64,000 nucleotides of DNA, taken from contig NZ_PVNO01000029.1 in assembly GCF_002993325.1 (NCBI RefSeq), forward strand, positions 1-64,000, written 5' to 3'. The translations under genes were made by a program, and so were the position numbers. Origin of the DNA: Alteromonas gracilis (GTDB taxonomy: Bacteria > Pseudomonadota > Gammaproteobacteria > Enterobacterales > Alteromonadaceae). This document shows, one piece after another, positions 18,161 to 26,205 of this stretch (the first letter of the stretch is position 1; each line of letters begins with the position of its first letter). The notes beneath the pieces are model-generated. The model saw nothing but the letters and a program-made list of their open reading frames with translations. It searched no databases and was not told the DNA's origin.

Positions 18161-18850
18161 TTAAAGCTGCCAGCGATACCCCATGCCGTAAACTGTGTCT
18201 ATATGATCGAAGTTTGAGTCGAGCTGCACAAACTTCTTACGCATACGCTTAATGTGAGAAGTAATCGTTGTGTCATCAACCACCATTCTAGACTCATCCA
18301 TGAGCTGTTGACGACTCTTCACATGACCTGGGCGCTTGATTAGCGCATGTAACATCCAAAATTCGGTAACTGTGAGTAAGACGGGTTGGTTTTGCCAACT
18401 TACGGTCATTCTCGACACGTCTACTTTCAAGTCTCCTACTTTTAACTCATCTTTTTGGTCAGTAGGTGCTGCGAGTAAGTCTGTGCGCCTAAATAGAGCA
18501 GCAATACGCGCTAACAAGTGGGCCATACTTATATCTTTAGTCAGGTAGTCGTCAGCACCCATTCGAAGGCCACTGATAGTGTCTACGTCATTATCCCGCG
18601 CGGTGAAAAAGATAATAGGAAGGGTTTGTGACAAGCCTCTTAGCTGCTGACACAACATAAAGCCTCCTTCTATTTCATCTTTTAAACCAATATCAATAAT
18701 GGCTAGGTCGGGTAGGGTGTGGTTAAACGCTTCGGCAGCAGACGGCCTATCTTCAAAAGCATTTACGCTATAGCCCTGCGCTTTAAGCGCCATGATGTAA
18801 TTTTCGCGAATGGCCGCGTCGTCTTCCACTAATGCAATTGTCTTTGGCAT
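18161..18850 (-). CDS. pdsR: Response regulator PdsR (OmpR type)
   Basis: A 229-residue regulator. The receiver domain (1-120) has the acidic pair Asp10/Asp11, the phospho-acceptor Asp53 in LAIIDIGL, and the LTKD lysine. The C-terminal winged helix (about 135-229) has LLTVTEFWMLHALI and TITSHIKRMRKKF, typical of OmpR/PhoB regulators. It is the first gene of the pdsR-pdsS pair and should be the phosphorylation partner of the kinase. The targets are expected to be the sortase genes, which lie elsewhere in this genome or are missing. The ribosome site before the ATG is weak. Confidence 0.82.
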   Translation of the reverse strand: MPKTIALVEDDAAIRENYIMALKAQGYSVNAFEDRPSAAEAFNHTLPDLAIIDIGLKDEIEGGFMLCQQLRGLSQTLPIIFFTARDNDVDTISGLRMGADDYLTKDISMAHLLARIAALFRRTDLLAAPTDQKDELKVGDLKVDVSRMTVSWQNQPVLLTVTEFWMLHALIKRPGHVKSRQQLMDESRMVVDDTTITSHIKRMRKKFVQLDSNFDHIDTVYGMGYRWQL

Positions 18851-19186
18851 ACATTAATCCGCAAATATAAATCTTATAGAGTGCACACTATACCTATGAA
18901 TGAAACCTATTGCCTAAGTTCGACATAAAATCCATAAGCCTGCCTCAATTACGCCATAATTGAGACGCGTAAAGTGTCACCTTCACCCGCATAATACCTT
19001 TGAACCTGGCTATTACACCGCTTAATGGGGCCAAATACAGGCGGCGAGGATATGGTGGAAGCATCACAACATTTCCATAATTGCGTACTTTTTCTGCCAT
19101 GAATATCGCGTTTAATGATGGGGTGCTGTTTAACGATATACCTCTGAAAAGTGTGATATTCGAAACAGACGAATGTACTGGGAACA

Positions 19187-19231
19187 TTTTAACTCTCGCT
19201 GAGTGGGTAATTATCTATGCGGACTAGTATT
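19187..19231 (-). repeat. Dispersed intergenic repeat, copy 3
   Basis: AACTCTCGCTGAGTGGGTAA followed by TTATCTATGCGGACTAGTATT, the reverse of copy 1 with a few changes. It flanks an 80-codon minus-strand reading frame (18945-19187) that shows no recognisable protein. Confidence 0.55.
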
Positions 19232-19250
19232 TTTTGTATGTTGCATAAAC

Positions 19251-19339
19251 AGTACCGTAGAAGCGGTAAGGCTGAACTTCTACGTTAAAAAGCTACCCTT
19301 TGCGCTGCGTGCTTCCCCAACGGTACGCAGCGCTTTTTT
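19251..19339 (+). ncRNA. Candidate small RNA with intrinsic terminator
   Basis: Two stem-loops in a row: CGTAGAAG/CTTCTACG (19256-19284, 13-base loop) and GCGCTGCGT/ACGCAGCGC (19302-19333, 14-base loop), the second followed by six T. No plus-strand gene ends anywhere near; the closest upstream plus-strand gene ends at 10439. An orphan terminator of this quality suggests a short unannotated transcript of about 90 nt. No Rfam family is recognised and no clear promoter was found. The region 18851-19657 otherwise holds only the pdsR promoter, a dispersed repeat and the dyad at 19589. Confidence 0.4.
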
Positions 19340-19588
19340 ATGGCGGATAGAAGGTGTTTTAGGGCTTAGAATCTAAACGCGCCCTAGTCTATCGCCTTCA
19401 ACGCTTCGCTTTTCAATCTGACAAGCAGACTTGAAAATGGTGTTTTCGCTATTACCTTGTGGAATAGCAGAACTCGATTCAACAGAACTGCTTTAAACAA
19501 CCACTAAACGCGAGTGTATTCATTTAATAGCATGAACTAGGTTACACTTCGTTAGTTGATTTCTAAATCTCTCTAAAGTTGGTTAGGG

Positions 19589-19624
19589 CGTGCTGACCTT
19601 TGGTGCACATCAAAGGTCAACACG
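19589..19624. promoter_or_regulatory. Long inverted repeat upstream of yadG
   Basis: CGTG-C-TGACCTTTG and CAAAGGTCA-A-CACG form 14-position arms with one mismatch around an 8-base centre, 34 bp before the yadG start. No T-run follows, so an operator or a leader stem-loop is more likely than a terminator. Confidence 0.45.
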
Positions 19625-19657
19625 TCTTAGTGGACACACTCTCACTACGGGCAAATC

Positions 19658-20590
19658 ATGAAAGCGTTGGACATTACAGGGTTAACCAAAACCTACAAAG
19701 GTGGCGTACAGGCACTAAAAGGCGTCGATCTTACGGTACAAGAAGGGGACTTTTTTGCTTTACTGGGTCCCAATGGGGCGGGTAAATCAACCACTATTGG
19801 TATTATCAGTTCTCTTGTAAATCAAACCAACGGCAGCGTTTCCGTGTTCGGGTACGATTTAACAACGCAGAAAGAGCAAGCGAAAGCATGTATTGGTTTG
19901 GTACCACAAGAATTTAACTTCAATCAATTTGAAACGGTACTGCAAATTGTACTGAATCAAGCGGGTTATTATGGCGTGCCGCGCAGTGTGGCCAAAGAGC
20001 GTGCTAAGAAGTACCTAGCCCAGTTAGATTTGTGGGAAAAGCGGGACGCACGGGCCCGCGAATTATCTGGCGGTATGAAGCGCCGTCTTATGATCGCTCG
20101 GGCGTTAATGCATGAACCGAAACTGCTTATTCTTGATGAGCCAACGGCTGGCGTAGATATTGAAATTCGTCGCTCAATGTGGGGGTTCTTAGAAGAGATT
20201 AACCGTCAAGGGATCACTATTATTCTCACCACGCACTATCTTGAAGAAGCGGAGATGCTGTGTCGCAACATCGCAATTATCAATAAGGGTACGATTGTAG
20301 AGAACACCAGTATGAAGGCGCTATTATCGAAGCTAAATGTAGAAACCTTCGTGCTTGATATCAAACTACCGGAAAACGCAGTAGAGAACGACATGTTGCT
20401 CACTGGCTTCGAGCATCGCCTTATTGATGATCATACGCTTGAAGTCGATGTTGAAAAAACCGAAGGCCTAAACCCAGTATTTACGCAATTAAGCGAAAAG
20501 GGAATACAGGTCATGAGTATGCGCAATAAATCAAATCGCCTTGAAGAGTTGTTCGTACGTTTAGTTGAATCGGCCAAGCAGGCTGGCTAA
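19658..20590 (+). CDS. yadG: ABC transporter ATP-binding protein, YadG type
   Basis: A 310-residue ATPase of an ABC-2 type exporter. Walker A is GPNGAGKST (37-45), the signature LSGGMKRR near 136-143, and Walker B LLILDEP near 154-160. The D-loop region (AGVDIEIRR) and the switch His (TTHYLEEAE) are intact. The last 80 residues form the extra domain usual in YadG-like proteins. It pairs with the membrane protein 26 bp downstream. The cargo of YadGH is not known. No strong ribosome site precedes the ATG; a long inverted repeat in the leader may be regulatory. Confidence 0.92.
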   Translation: MKALDITGLTKTYKGGVQALKGVDLTVQEGDFFALLGPNGAGKSTTIGIISSLVNQTNGSVSVFGYDLTTQKEQAKACIGLVPQEFNFNQFETVLQIVLNQAGYYGVPRSVAKERAKKYLAQLDLWEKRDARARELSGGMKRRLMIARALMHEPKLLILDEPTAGVDIEIRRSMWGFLEEINRQGITIILTTHYLEEAEMLCRNIAIINKGTIVENTSMKALLSKLNVETFVLDIKLPENAVENDMLLTGFEHRLIDDHTLEVDVEKTEGLNPVFTQLSEKGIQVMSMRNKSNRLEELFVRLVESAKQAG

Positions 20591-20616
20591 GCGAATAACG
20601 GGGAAGGTAAAAAACA

Positions 20617-21432
20617 ATGAAAACTGAAAGTACGTCAATGAACACAGAACAAAATGTGGGTTGGTTTAAGCAAAATTACGTTGCACTCACCACCATATGG
20701 ATAAAAGAGTGCACGCGTTTTTTACGCATATGGGTACAAACCCTTGTGCCGCCCGCTATTACGATGAGCTTATACTTTGTCATTTTTGGCAGCCTGATCG
20801 GTAACCGTATAGGTCAAATGGGTGGCTTTACCTACATGGAGTTTATTGTACCGGGTCTTATCATGATGTCGGTGATTACAAACTCGTACGCCAATGTCTC
20901 TTCATCTTTTTTCAGCGCTAAATTTCAACGCAATATTGAAGAGTTATTGGTATCACCCGTGCCCACGTCAGTGATTATTCTTGGTTATGTCGGCGGCGGC
21001 GTAGCGCGAGCCATACTTATAGGCATAATCGTTACCCTGGTGTCGCTCTTCTTTGTGGATGTGCAAATACATCACCTAGGTATTATTGCACTCACGTTAC
21101 TGCTCACTTCAACCCTCTTTGCTACGGCAGGGTTAATCAATGCCATATTCGCTAAGACATTTGATGATATTAGCGTAGTGCCGACCTTTGTTCTGACGCC
21201 ACTCACCTATCTTGGGGGCGTATTCTACTCACTTACGCTGCTACCAGAGTTTTGGCAGTGGGTAAGTAAAGCCAATCCTGTTGTGTATATGGTGAATGGT
21301 TTCCGCTATGGGTTCCTAGGCGTGTCTGACGTGAACGTAACGTTGTCGCTAAGTTTACTTGTGGGCTTCAATGCGCTGCTATTTAGCGTTGCGTATTATC
21401 TACTTAAAACCGGCAAAGGTATTCGTAGCTAA
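20617..21432 (+). CDS. yadH: ABC-2 type transporter permease, YadH type
   Basis: A 271-residue inner-membrane protein with six predicted helices, beginning after a cytosolic N-terminus (VALTTIWIKECTRFLRIWVQT). The ABC-2 hallmark is present in FVLTPLTYLGGVFYSLTLLP and ANPVVYMVNGFRYGFLG. The ribosome site GGGGAAGG favours ATG 20617 over the in-frame ATG 20638. It forms the exporter with YadG upstream, and its stop overlaps the next start by one base (TAATG), coupling it to the methyltransferase-like gene. Confidence 0.92.
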   Translation: MKTESTSMNTEQNVGWFKQNYVALTTIWIKECTRFLRIWVQTLVPPAITMSLYFVIFGSLIGNRIGQMGGFTYMEFIVPGLIMMSVITNSYANVSSSFFSAKFQRNIEELLVSPVPTSVIILGYVGGGVARAILIGIIVTLVSLFFVDVQIHHLGIIALTLLLTSTLFATAGLINAIFAKTFDDISVVPTFVLTPLTYLGGVFYSLTLLPEFWQWVSKANPVVYMVNGFRYGFLGVSDVNVTLSLSLLVGFNALLFSVAYYLLKTGKGIRS

Positions 21433-22100
21433 TGGCAAGCGGTAACTCAAGAGAAATCACAACATCGCAGGTGGGTATTCACGATAAGCTAGATGACCTA
21501 GTGAAAAAATATCAGAACAGTGAAAATAAAAGGCCTATCAGCGATCATACGCAATCAGCCTTTGATGAGGTTTGTACCTGGCTCAACGCGTTTGATGGCG
21601 AAGTTATTTTAGATTCTTGCTGTGGCGTAGGGGAAAGTACGGCGAATATAGCCAGAGCTAATCCCGATGCCCGGGTTATTGGCATTGATAAATCAGCACT
21701 ACGGATAGACAAGCACGAGCATTACAGTGCGCAGCAGGATAACTATCGGGTGATCCGCGCAGACGTCAATGACTTTTGGCGTCTTGTAAAGCAATCTGGT
21801 TGGAATGTTACTCAGCACTTTTTGCTATACCCCAATCCGTACCCTAAAAAGACCCAAGTCCAAAAGCGCTGGCATGGCAGTGCGGCCATGGTGGATTTGA
21901 TGGCGATAACGCCTAATATTCAGGTGCGCAGTAATTGGCTGATTTATTTAATGGAATTTGCGCAAGCAGCAAAGCACTACGGCATGGTGTCAGACTTATC
22001 TGAAGTAACCGGTGAAAACCATATGACGCCCTTTGAGCGAAAGTACCGGGGAAGTGGACAGTCTTGCTGGCAGCTCAACTGTCGTAGCGAAGAAAGCTAG
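21432..22100 (+). CDS. TrmB-like SAM-dependent methyltransferase
   Basis: A 222-residue Rossmann methyltransferase. Motif I is DSCCGVGEST (61-70), with the following acidic IGIDKS (84-89) and RADVND (109-114). The segment LLYPNPYPKKTQVQKRW (131-147) corresponds to the FPDPWPKKRHHKRR region of TrmB, the tRNA guanine-46 N7 methyltransferase, but with several substitutions. The C-terminal GENHMTPFERKYRGSGQ resembles TrmB's TxFExK ending. It is probably a paralogue of the housekeeping TrmB, methylating tRNA or another substrate. It is the third gene of the yadGH operon, starting within the yadH stop codon. Confidence 0.72.
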   Translation: MASGNSREITTSQVGIHDKLDDLVKKYQNSENKRPISDHTQSAFDEVCTWLNAFDGEVILDSCCGVGESTANIARANPDARVIGIDKSALRIDKHEHYSAQQDNYRVIRADVNDFWRLVKQSGWNVTQHFLLYPNPYPKKTQVQKRWHGSAAMVDLMAITPNIQVRSNWLIYLMEFAQAAKHYGMVSDLSEVTGENHMTPFERKYRGSGQSCWQLNCRSEES

Positions 22101-22311
22101 CTAGGGAAACCAGTATAAAGACTCGTTTAGTACCGGTTCTCGTTAAGATAAAGACGAATTAATACTTGGTATACTTGATCTTACAGGGCGGGTTTACCGA
22201 TGTACTCCAGCAAACCTTGTTAGAGCGTCTCGCTTTAACAAGGTTGTTTAAGGTTTGCTTTGCGCGATACGCAACGGCTTTGCGTTTTAAAAAACATATG
22301 CACTGGCAATG

Positions 22312-23043
22312 TTAATGACGCGCACTGGCGCTTCGCACATTCGCCAATGGTGGGCTAAAAACGTAGCCCTGTGCATAGCGTATAGGAAGCCTTTTAACGC
22401 ACTCTAAGTGTCCCTCGTCTTCAACTTGCTCGGCAATGGTACTGATACCATGACGTTCACAAAGCAGCAGCAGGTAGTCAACATACTCTTTCACCGCGTC
22501 TTGTTGGTCGTAATGTTTTATTAGCCCCCCTGCCAGCTTTATGCCTCTTATTGGCAAATTCACGAGTGCACGTATGTTCCCTGGGCAAGAGCCTACATTA
22601 TCTATAAAGACACCTAGTCCCGCGTGCACACTTTTTTCGATAAATGCGGTCAAACCTTTGGGGTTAGATAATGCGGTTGACGCGCTGACTTCAATGCTTA
22701 CGCGCTCCGGCATAGGGTAGCTAGCTAAGTGCATAATTAAGGTATTAGTGAGTTCTTTATTATATAAATCCCTAGCAGAGATGTTGATATTCCAAGGAAT
22801 ATTTACATCGTGAAAGTAGCTTGCGCATTGCACAAACATACTTGCTGCGAGCGTGTTTACATGTTGCTCTCGTTCAATTAGGTAAAGAAACTCACTCGGA
22901 AGAAATGTTTTATCGCCTTGAGTGATAAGTCGTGCTAAACATTCATATCGCCAAACTCCCTGGCTCTGTAAGTCCACGATAGGCTGGAAATAAGGCACGA
23001 TATCTTCGATGGAGAAATTCTCGGATATTTCGCGTATGGGCAT
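22312..23043 (-). CDS. EAL-domain protein with degenerate catalytic site
   Basis: A 243-residue stand-alone EAL domain. The start at 23043 follows a strong AAGGAGG ribosome site at 7-base spacing; an in-frame ATG ten codons earlier lies before that site and is unlikely. The ECLAR signature and NISAR are present, but the usual D-D-F-G motif reads DNVG (about 148-151) and the usual K-I-D reads KLA (about 169-171), so metal ligands needed for cyclic-di-GMP hydrolysis are lost. AEQVE and QGYVF are kept. It is probably an inactive phosphodiesterase acting as c-di-GMP sensor or through protein contacts. It lies convergent to the yadGH unit; no partner gene is adjacent. Confidence 0.85.
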   Translation of the reverse strand: MPIREISENFSIEDIVPYFQPIVDLQSQGVWRYECLARLITQGDKTFLPSEFLYLIEREQHVNTLAASMFVQCASYFHDVNIPWNINISARDLYNKELTNTLIMHLASYPMPERVSIEVSASTALSNPKGLTAFIEKSVHAGLGVFIDNVGSCPGNIRALVNLPIRGIKLAGGLIKHYDQQDAVKEYVDYLLLLCERHGISTIAEQVEDEGHLECVKRLPIRYAQGYVFSPPLANVRSASARH

Positions 23044-23593
23044 AAACCGACCTCCTTGCGTTGACGTAATCATAGTGTTTGCAGGTTTAATTGCTCATTA
23101 AACTTGGCTTATATAGCAGGTTTAACATCAACACTATTCACAAATTAAATATAGTAGAGAGTCTGAAACTTTGCGGCGCTAATTTTAAAGTAGTAATGTG
23201 TGTGACACTGGTCGCTTGTTAACGGTAAAGCGAGTTTAAATTCTAGCTCCTTTATACGTTAAATCTGACTAATCAGTCTGCATTGCTGGTTTTGTGCAAC
23301 GAATTGCTAGGCGCTGCCTCTTGGCGAGCTAGGCAATCTGATGTAAAGTGCGACACCCTGAAAGTGTTGTGATAAGTTTTCAGGTTTGGCAACGAATGGA
23401 CCGCGCCAACAGGCTTCAGCTTAACCGGTATTGCTTTCGGATGAGCTAGCAGCTAGCTGCACTGATAAAGGCATGCTAAATGGCTGAAAGGAAAAGTAAG
23501 TGTCAGGCCGGTGTCCTACAAAACCGCCTGTTTATTTCGCCTTATAAAAGATAGTGCGAAATGTGTGAATGTTTTAAGTATGAGGTGTGTTGA
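23044..23593. other. Intergenic region between divergent EAL and panP genes
   Basis: 550 bp with the promoters of both genes. An imperfect dyad ATTGCTAG..CTAGGCAAT (23303-23337) and a palindromic GCTAGCAGCTAGC (about 23445-23457) are visible. No open frame, riboswitch or terminator could be recognised. Confidence 0.3.
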
Positions 23594-25228
23594 GTGGGTG
23601 AAGCGCAAGTTAGTTTAGAGCACCTGTTTAGGGTCTTTACCAAACCTGAACACAAAGACTCAAAGCTGGCTCAAATTGAGCAGCATTTATCTGACAATAT
23701 CTTAGATTTTTTGTCGCAGCATGTAGTGACGAAAAAGACATCGTTAGAAGAAATTGAAAAAGACTTCTCAGACTCGAAAGTACCTGAGTCACCAGAGTTT
23801 GTCTCGACGCATGCCGAAAGCTTACTTGATAAGCTCGTCGCTCATTCTGTTAATACCTATTCCCCCACGTTTATCGGTCACATGACCTCTGCGCTTCCTT
23901 ATTTTCACTTACCCCTTTCCAAGTTGATGGTGGGGCTTAATCAAAACCTAGTGAAAATTGAAACGTCGAAAGCCTTCACGCCATTAGAGCGGCAGGTGCT
24001 GGGGATGATGCATAACCTAGTGTACGACCAGCCACAAAGTTTTTATGACGAACATTTGCACAGTGCTGCCCATTCATTAGGCGCGTTTTGCTCTGGTGGT
24101 ACTATCGCTAACATCACGGCATTGTGGGTGGCGCGAAACAAACTTCTTGGTCCACAAAAGGGGTTTTCAGGTGTGGCGAAAGCCGGACTTGCAGCGGCAT
24201 ACCGACATCTCGATATAAAAAATTTAGGTGTAATGTGCTCTAAGCGAGGTCACTACTCGCTGTCTAAAGCCGTTGACGTACTTGGTTTAGGTCGTGACCA
24301 GCTGTTAACCATTCCAGCACCACAACAAACCCTTGACCCAGCGAAAGCTCTTCGTATCGGTAAGCGTTATCATGAAGAAGGCAATAAGCTGCTGGCTATT
24401 GTCGGCGTGGGTGGTACAACCGAAACTGGGCATGTGGACCCTCTCGATGAGTTGGCAGACGTTGCTAAAGAGTTAGGTTGCTGGTTCCACGTAGATGCAG
24501 CCTGGGGTGGAGCAACGCTTTTCTCATCACGCTACCGCGATAGATTAAAAGGTATTGAGCGAGCAGATTCGGTAACTATTGATGCTCATAAACAAATGTA
24601 TGTGCCTATGGGCGCTGGCATGGCATTGTTTAAAGATCCGCAAAACGCCAATGCAGTAAGACATCACGCTCAGTATATTCTTCGTGCAGGCTCGAAAGAT
24701 TTAGGTGCGACTACACTTGAAGGCTCACGGAACGGTATGGCTATGATGGTGTATTCGGCGCTACATATCTTCGGTCGTAAGGGCTATGAACTGCTTATCG
24801 ATCGCAGTATTGATAAGGCAAAAGATTTCTCGCACATGATTGATAAAGCGCGAGACTTTGAGCTGACTACTACGCCTACTTTATCATTATTGACGTACCG
24901 TGTGTGTCCTGAAGAAGTGCAAGAGAAACTCAAGCACGCCGATGCAAAAACGCGTAACGCCATTAACGAAAAGATTGATGCTCTTGTTGTTGCGGTTCAA
25001 AAGCAGCAGCGTGAAGCGGGTAAGTCATTTGTTTCTCGTACCCGTTTAGAAGCGCCTGATTATCCTTCCCAGTGCATAACGGTATTTCGCGTAGTTTTGG
25101 CCAACCCGTTAACTAGCCACAATGATTTGGCGGCGATATTGGCAGAGCAACACTTGATTGCGAAAGAAACGCAGGCGTGGAAAGAGCTAATGGAATTTGT
25201 TCGAGAGTCAGAAAAGGTTGCGTCCTAG
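23594..25228 (+). CDS. panP: Pyridoxal-dependent aspartate 1-decarboxylase PanP
   Basis: A 544-residue PLP enzyme of the glutamate decarboxylase fold (group II). PanP decarboxylates L-aspartate to beta-alanine, replacing pyruvoyl-dependent PanD in Vibrio and related groups. Visible landmarks are FCSGGTIANITALWVARN (about 170-187), the HVDAAWGG motif that holds the cofactor, and the Schiff-base lysine Lys333 in TIDAHKQMYVPMG. Start is GTG with GAGG 8 bases upstream. The gene converges on panC and panB, which use its product, so the local set covers beta-alanine and pantoate supply plus pantothenate synthesis; no panD is in the window. A shared strong terminator separates panP from panC. Confidence 0.92.
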   Translation: MGEAQVSLEHLFRVFTKPEHKDSKLAQIEQHLSDNILDFLSQHVVTKKTSLEEIEKDFSDSKVPESPEFVSTHAESLLDKLVAHSVNTYSPTFIGHMTSALPYFHLPLSKLMVGLNQNLVKIETSKAFTPLERQVLGMMHNLVYDQPQSFYDEHLHSAAHSLGAFCSGGTIANITALWVARNKLLGPQKGFSGVAKAGLAAAYRHLDIKNLGVMCSKRGHYSLSKAVDVLGLGRDQLLTIPAPQQTLDPAKALRIGKRYHEEGNKLLAIVGVGGTTETGHVDPLDELADVAKELGCWFHVDAAWGGATLFSSRYRDRLKGIERADSVTIDAHKQMYVPMGAGMALFKDPQNANAVRHHAQYILRAGSKDLGATTLEGSRNGMAMMVYSALHIFGRKGYELLIDRSIDKAKDFSHMIDKARDFELTTTPTLSLLTYRVCPEEVQEKLKHADAKTRNAINEKIDALVVAVQKQQREAGKSFVSRTRLEAPDYPSQCITVFRVVLANPLTSHNDLAAILAEQHLIAKETQAWKELMEFVRESEKVAS

Positions 25229-25244
25229 CTTATCCAATAAAACA

Positions 25245-25282
25245 AACGCCCGATATAGCAGCCGCTATATCGGGCGTTTTTT
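25245..25282. terminator. Shared terminator of panP and panC
   Basis: Perfect 15-bp stem AACGCCCGATATAGC/GCTATATCGGGCGTT with a 4-base loop. A T-run follows on the plus strand and GTTTGTTTTA on the minus strand, so it serves both convergent genes. Confidence 0.93.
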
Positions 25283-25345
25283 ATTGTTGAATTACGCAGT
25301 GCGCTACAATGCTAGCTGACTGTATAAGCCAAGTGACAGGCGTTA

Positions 25346-26194
25346 CTATCGCGTAATTTGAAGGTTATCAATAAGCCGAGTTTTACCCATAAACATAGCA
25401 ACGAGCAAAACAAGCTCTTTGTCGATTTCTCTGGCTGCCTGAAAAGTACTCGCGTTAACAACCTGACAATAATCATTCTTAAAGCCTTTGGCTTCAAGGT
25501 TCGCGATCATCGTCTCTTCTAATGCTGTAAAGTTAACGTTGCCTTTTTCGATGCTGCTTTTTACGCGCTGCATTTCTTCATAAATAGCACTGGCGGTAGC
25601 CTTTTCTGCCTCAGTCAGATAGCCATTGCGGGAGCTCATTGCTAACCCAGAGGCTTCGCGCTCGGTAGGTACACCATGAATTCTAACCGCCATTGATAAA
25701 TCGTGAGCTAGCGCACGAATTACCTGTAGCTGCTGAAAGTCTTTTTCGCCGAAAAAAGCGTCATCAGGCTGCACCATGTTAAACAGCTTAGTGACAACAG
25801 TAGCGACACCGCGAAAATGACCAGGGCGGCTTGCCCCGCAATGAGAATCTGAAATGCCGGGTACTTCAACAAAGGTCTGCGCGTCGAGACCCGCAGGGTA
25901 CATTTCTGCAACGCTGGGTAAGAATACCGCATCAGCGCCAACGGAAATAAGTTTGGCCTTGTCTTCTTCAATTGTGCGGGGGTAAGCGTCTAAATCTTCG
26001 TTTGCCCCAAACTGCATAGGGTTAACAAAAATACTAACGACAACTCTATCGTTGTGCGCCTTCGCTTTTTTAACAAGTTTCAGATGACCATCGTGCAGGT
26101 TCCCCATTGTGGGAACAAAGCCAACGGTTTCGCCATTTAGCCGCCATGCATTAACGGTAGTGCGCAACGCTGAAATACTATCAACGACTTTCAT
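25346..26194 (-). CDS. panC: Pantothenate synthetase
   Basis: A 282-residue enzyme joining pantoate and beta-alanine with ATP, the last step of pantothenate synthesis. The HIGH-like motif GNLHDGHLKLV (about 31-41), SIFVNPMQF, FGEKDFQQLQ and the KMSKS-like AMSSRNGYL are all present, and length matches E. coli PanC (283). It follows panB by 11 bp, so the two are co-transcribed. Beta-alanine should come from the PanP gene convergent with it. Confidence 0.97.
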   Translation of the reverse strand: MKVVDSISALRTTVNAWRLNGETVGFVPTMGNLHDGHLKLVKKAKAHNDRVVVSIFVNPMQFGANEDLDAYPRTIEEDKAKLISVGADAVFLPSVAEMYPAGLDAQTFVEVPGISDSHCGASRPGHFRGVATVVTKLFNMVQPDDAFFGEKDFQQLQVIRALAHDLSMAVRIHGVPTEREASGLAMSSRNGYLTEAEKATASAIYEEMQRVKSSIEKGNVNFTALEETMIANLEAKGFKNDYCQVVNASTFQAAREIDKELVLLVAMFMGKTRLIDNLQITR

Positions 26195-26205
26195 AAATAA
26201 CCTCG

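Noticed and set aside
18945-19187. 80-codon minus-strand frame between pdsR and the small RNA candidate
   Set aside because: No recognisable family and no clear ribosome site, and it begins inside a dispersed repeat copy; possibly a decayed element, not listed as a gene.
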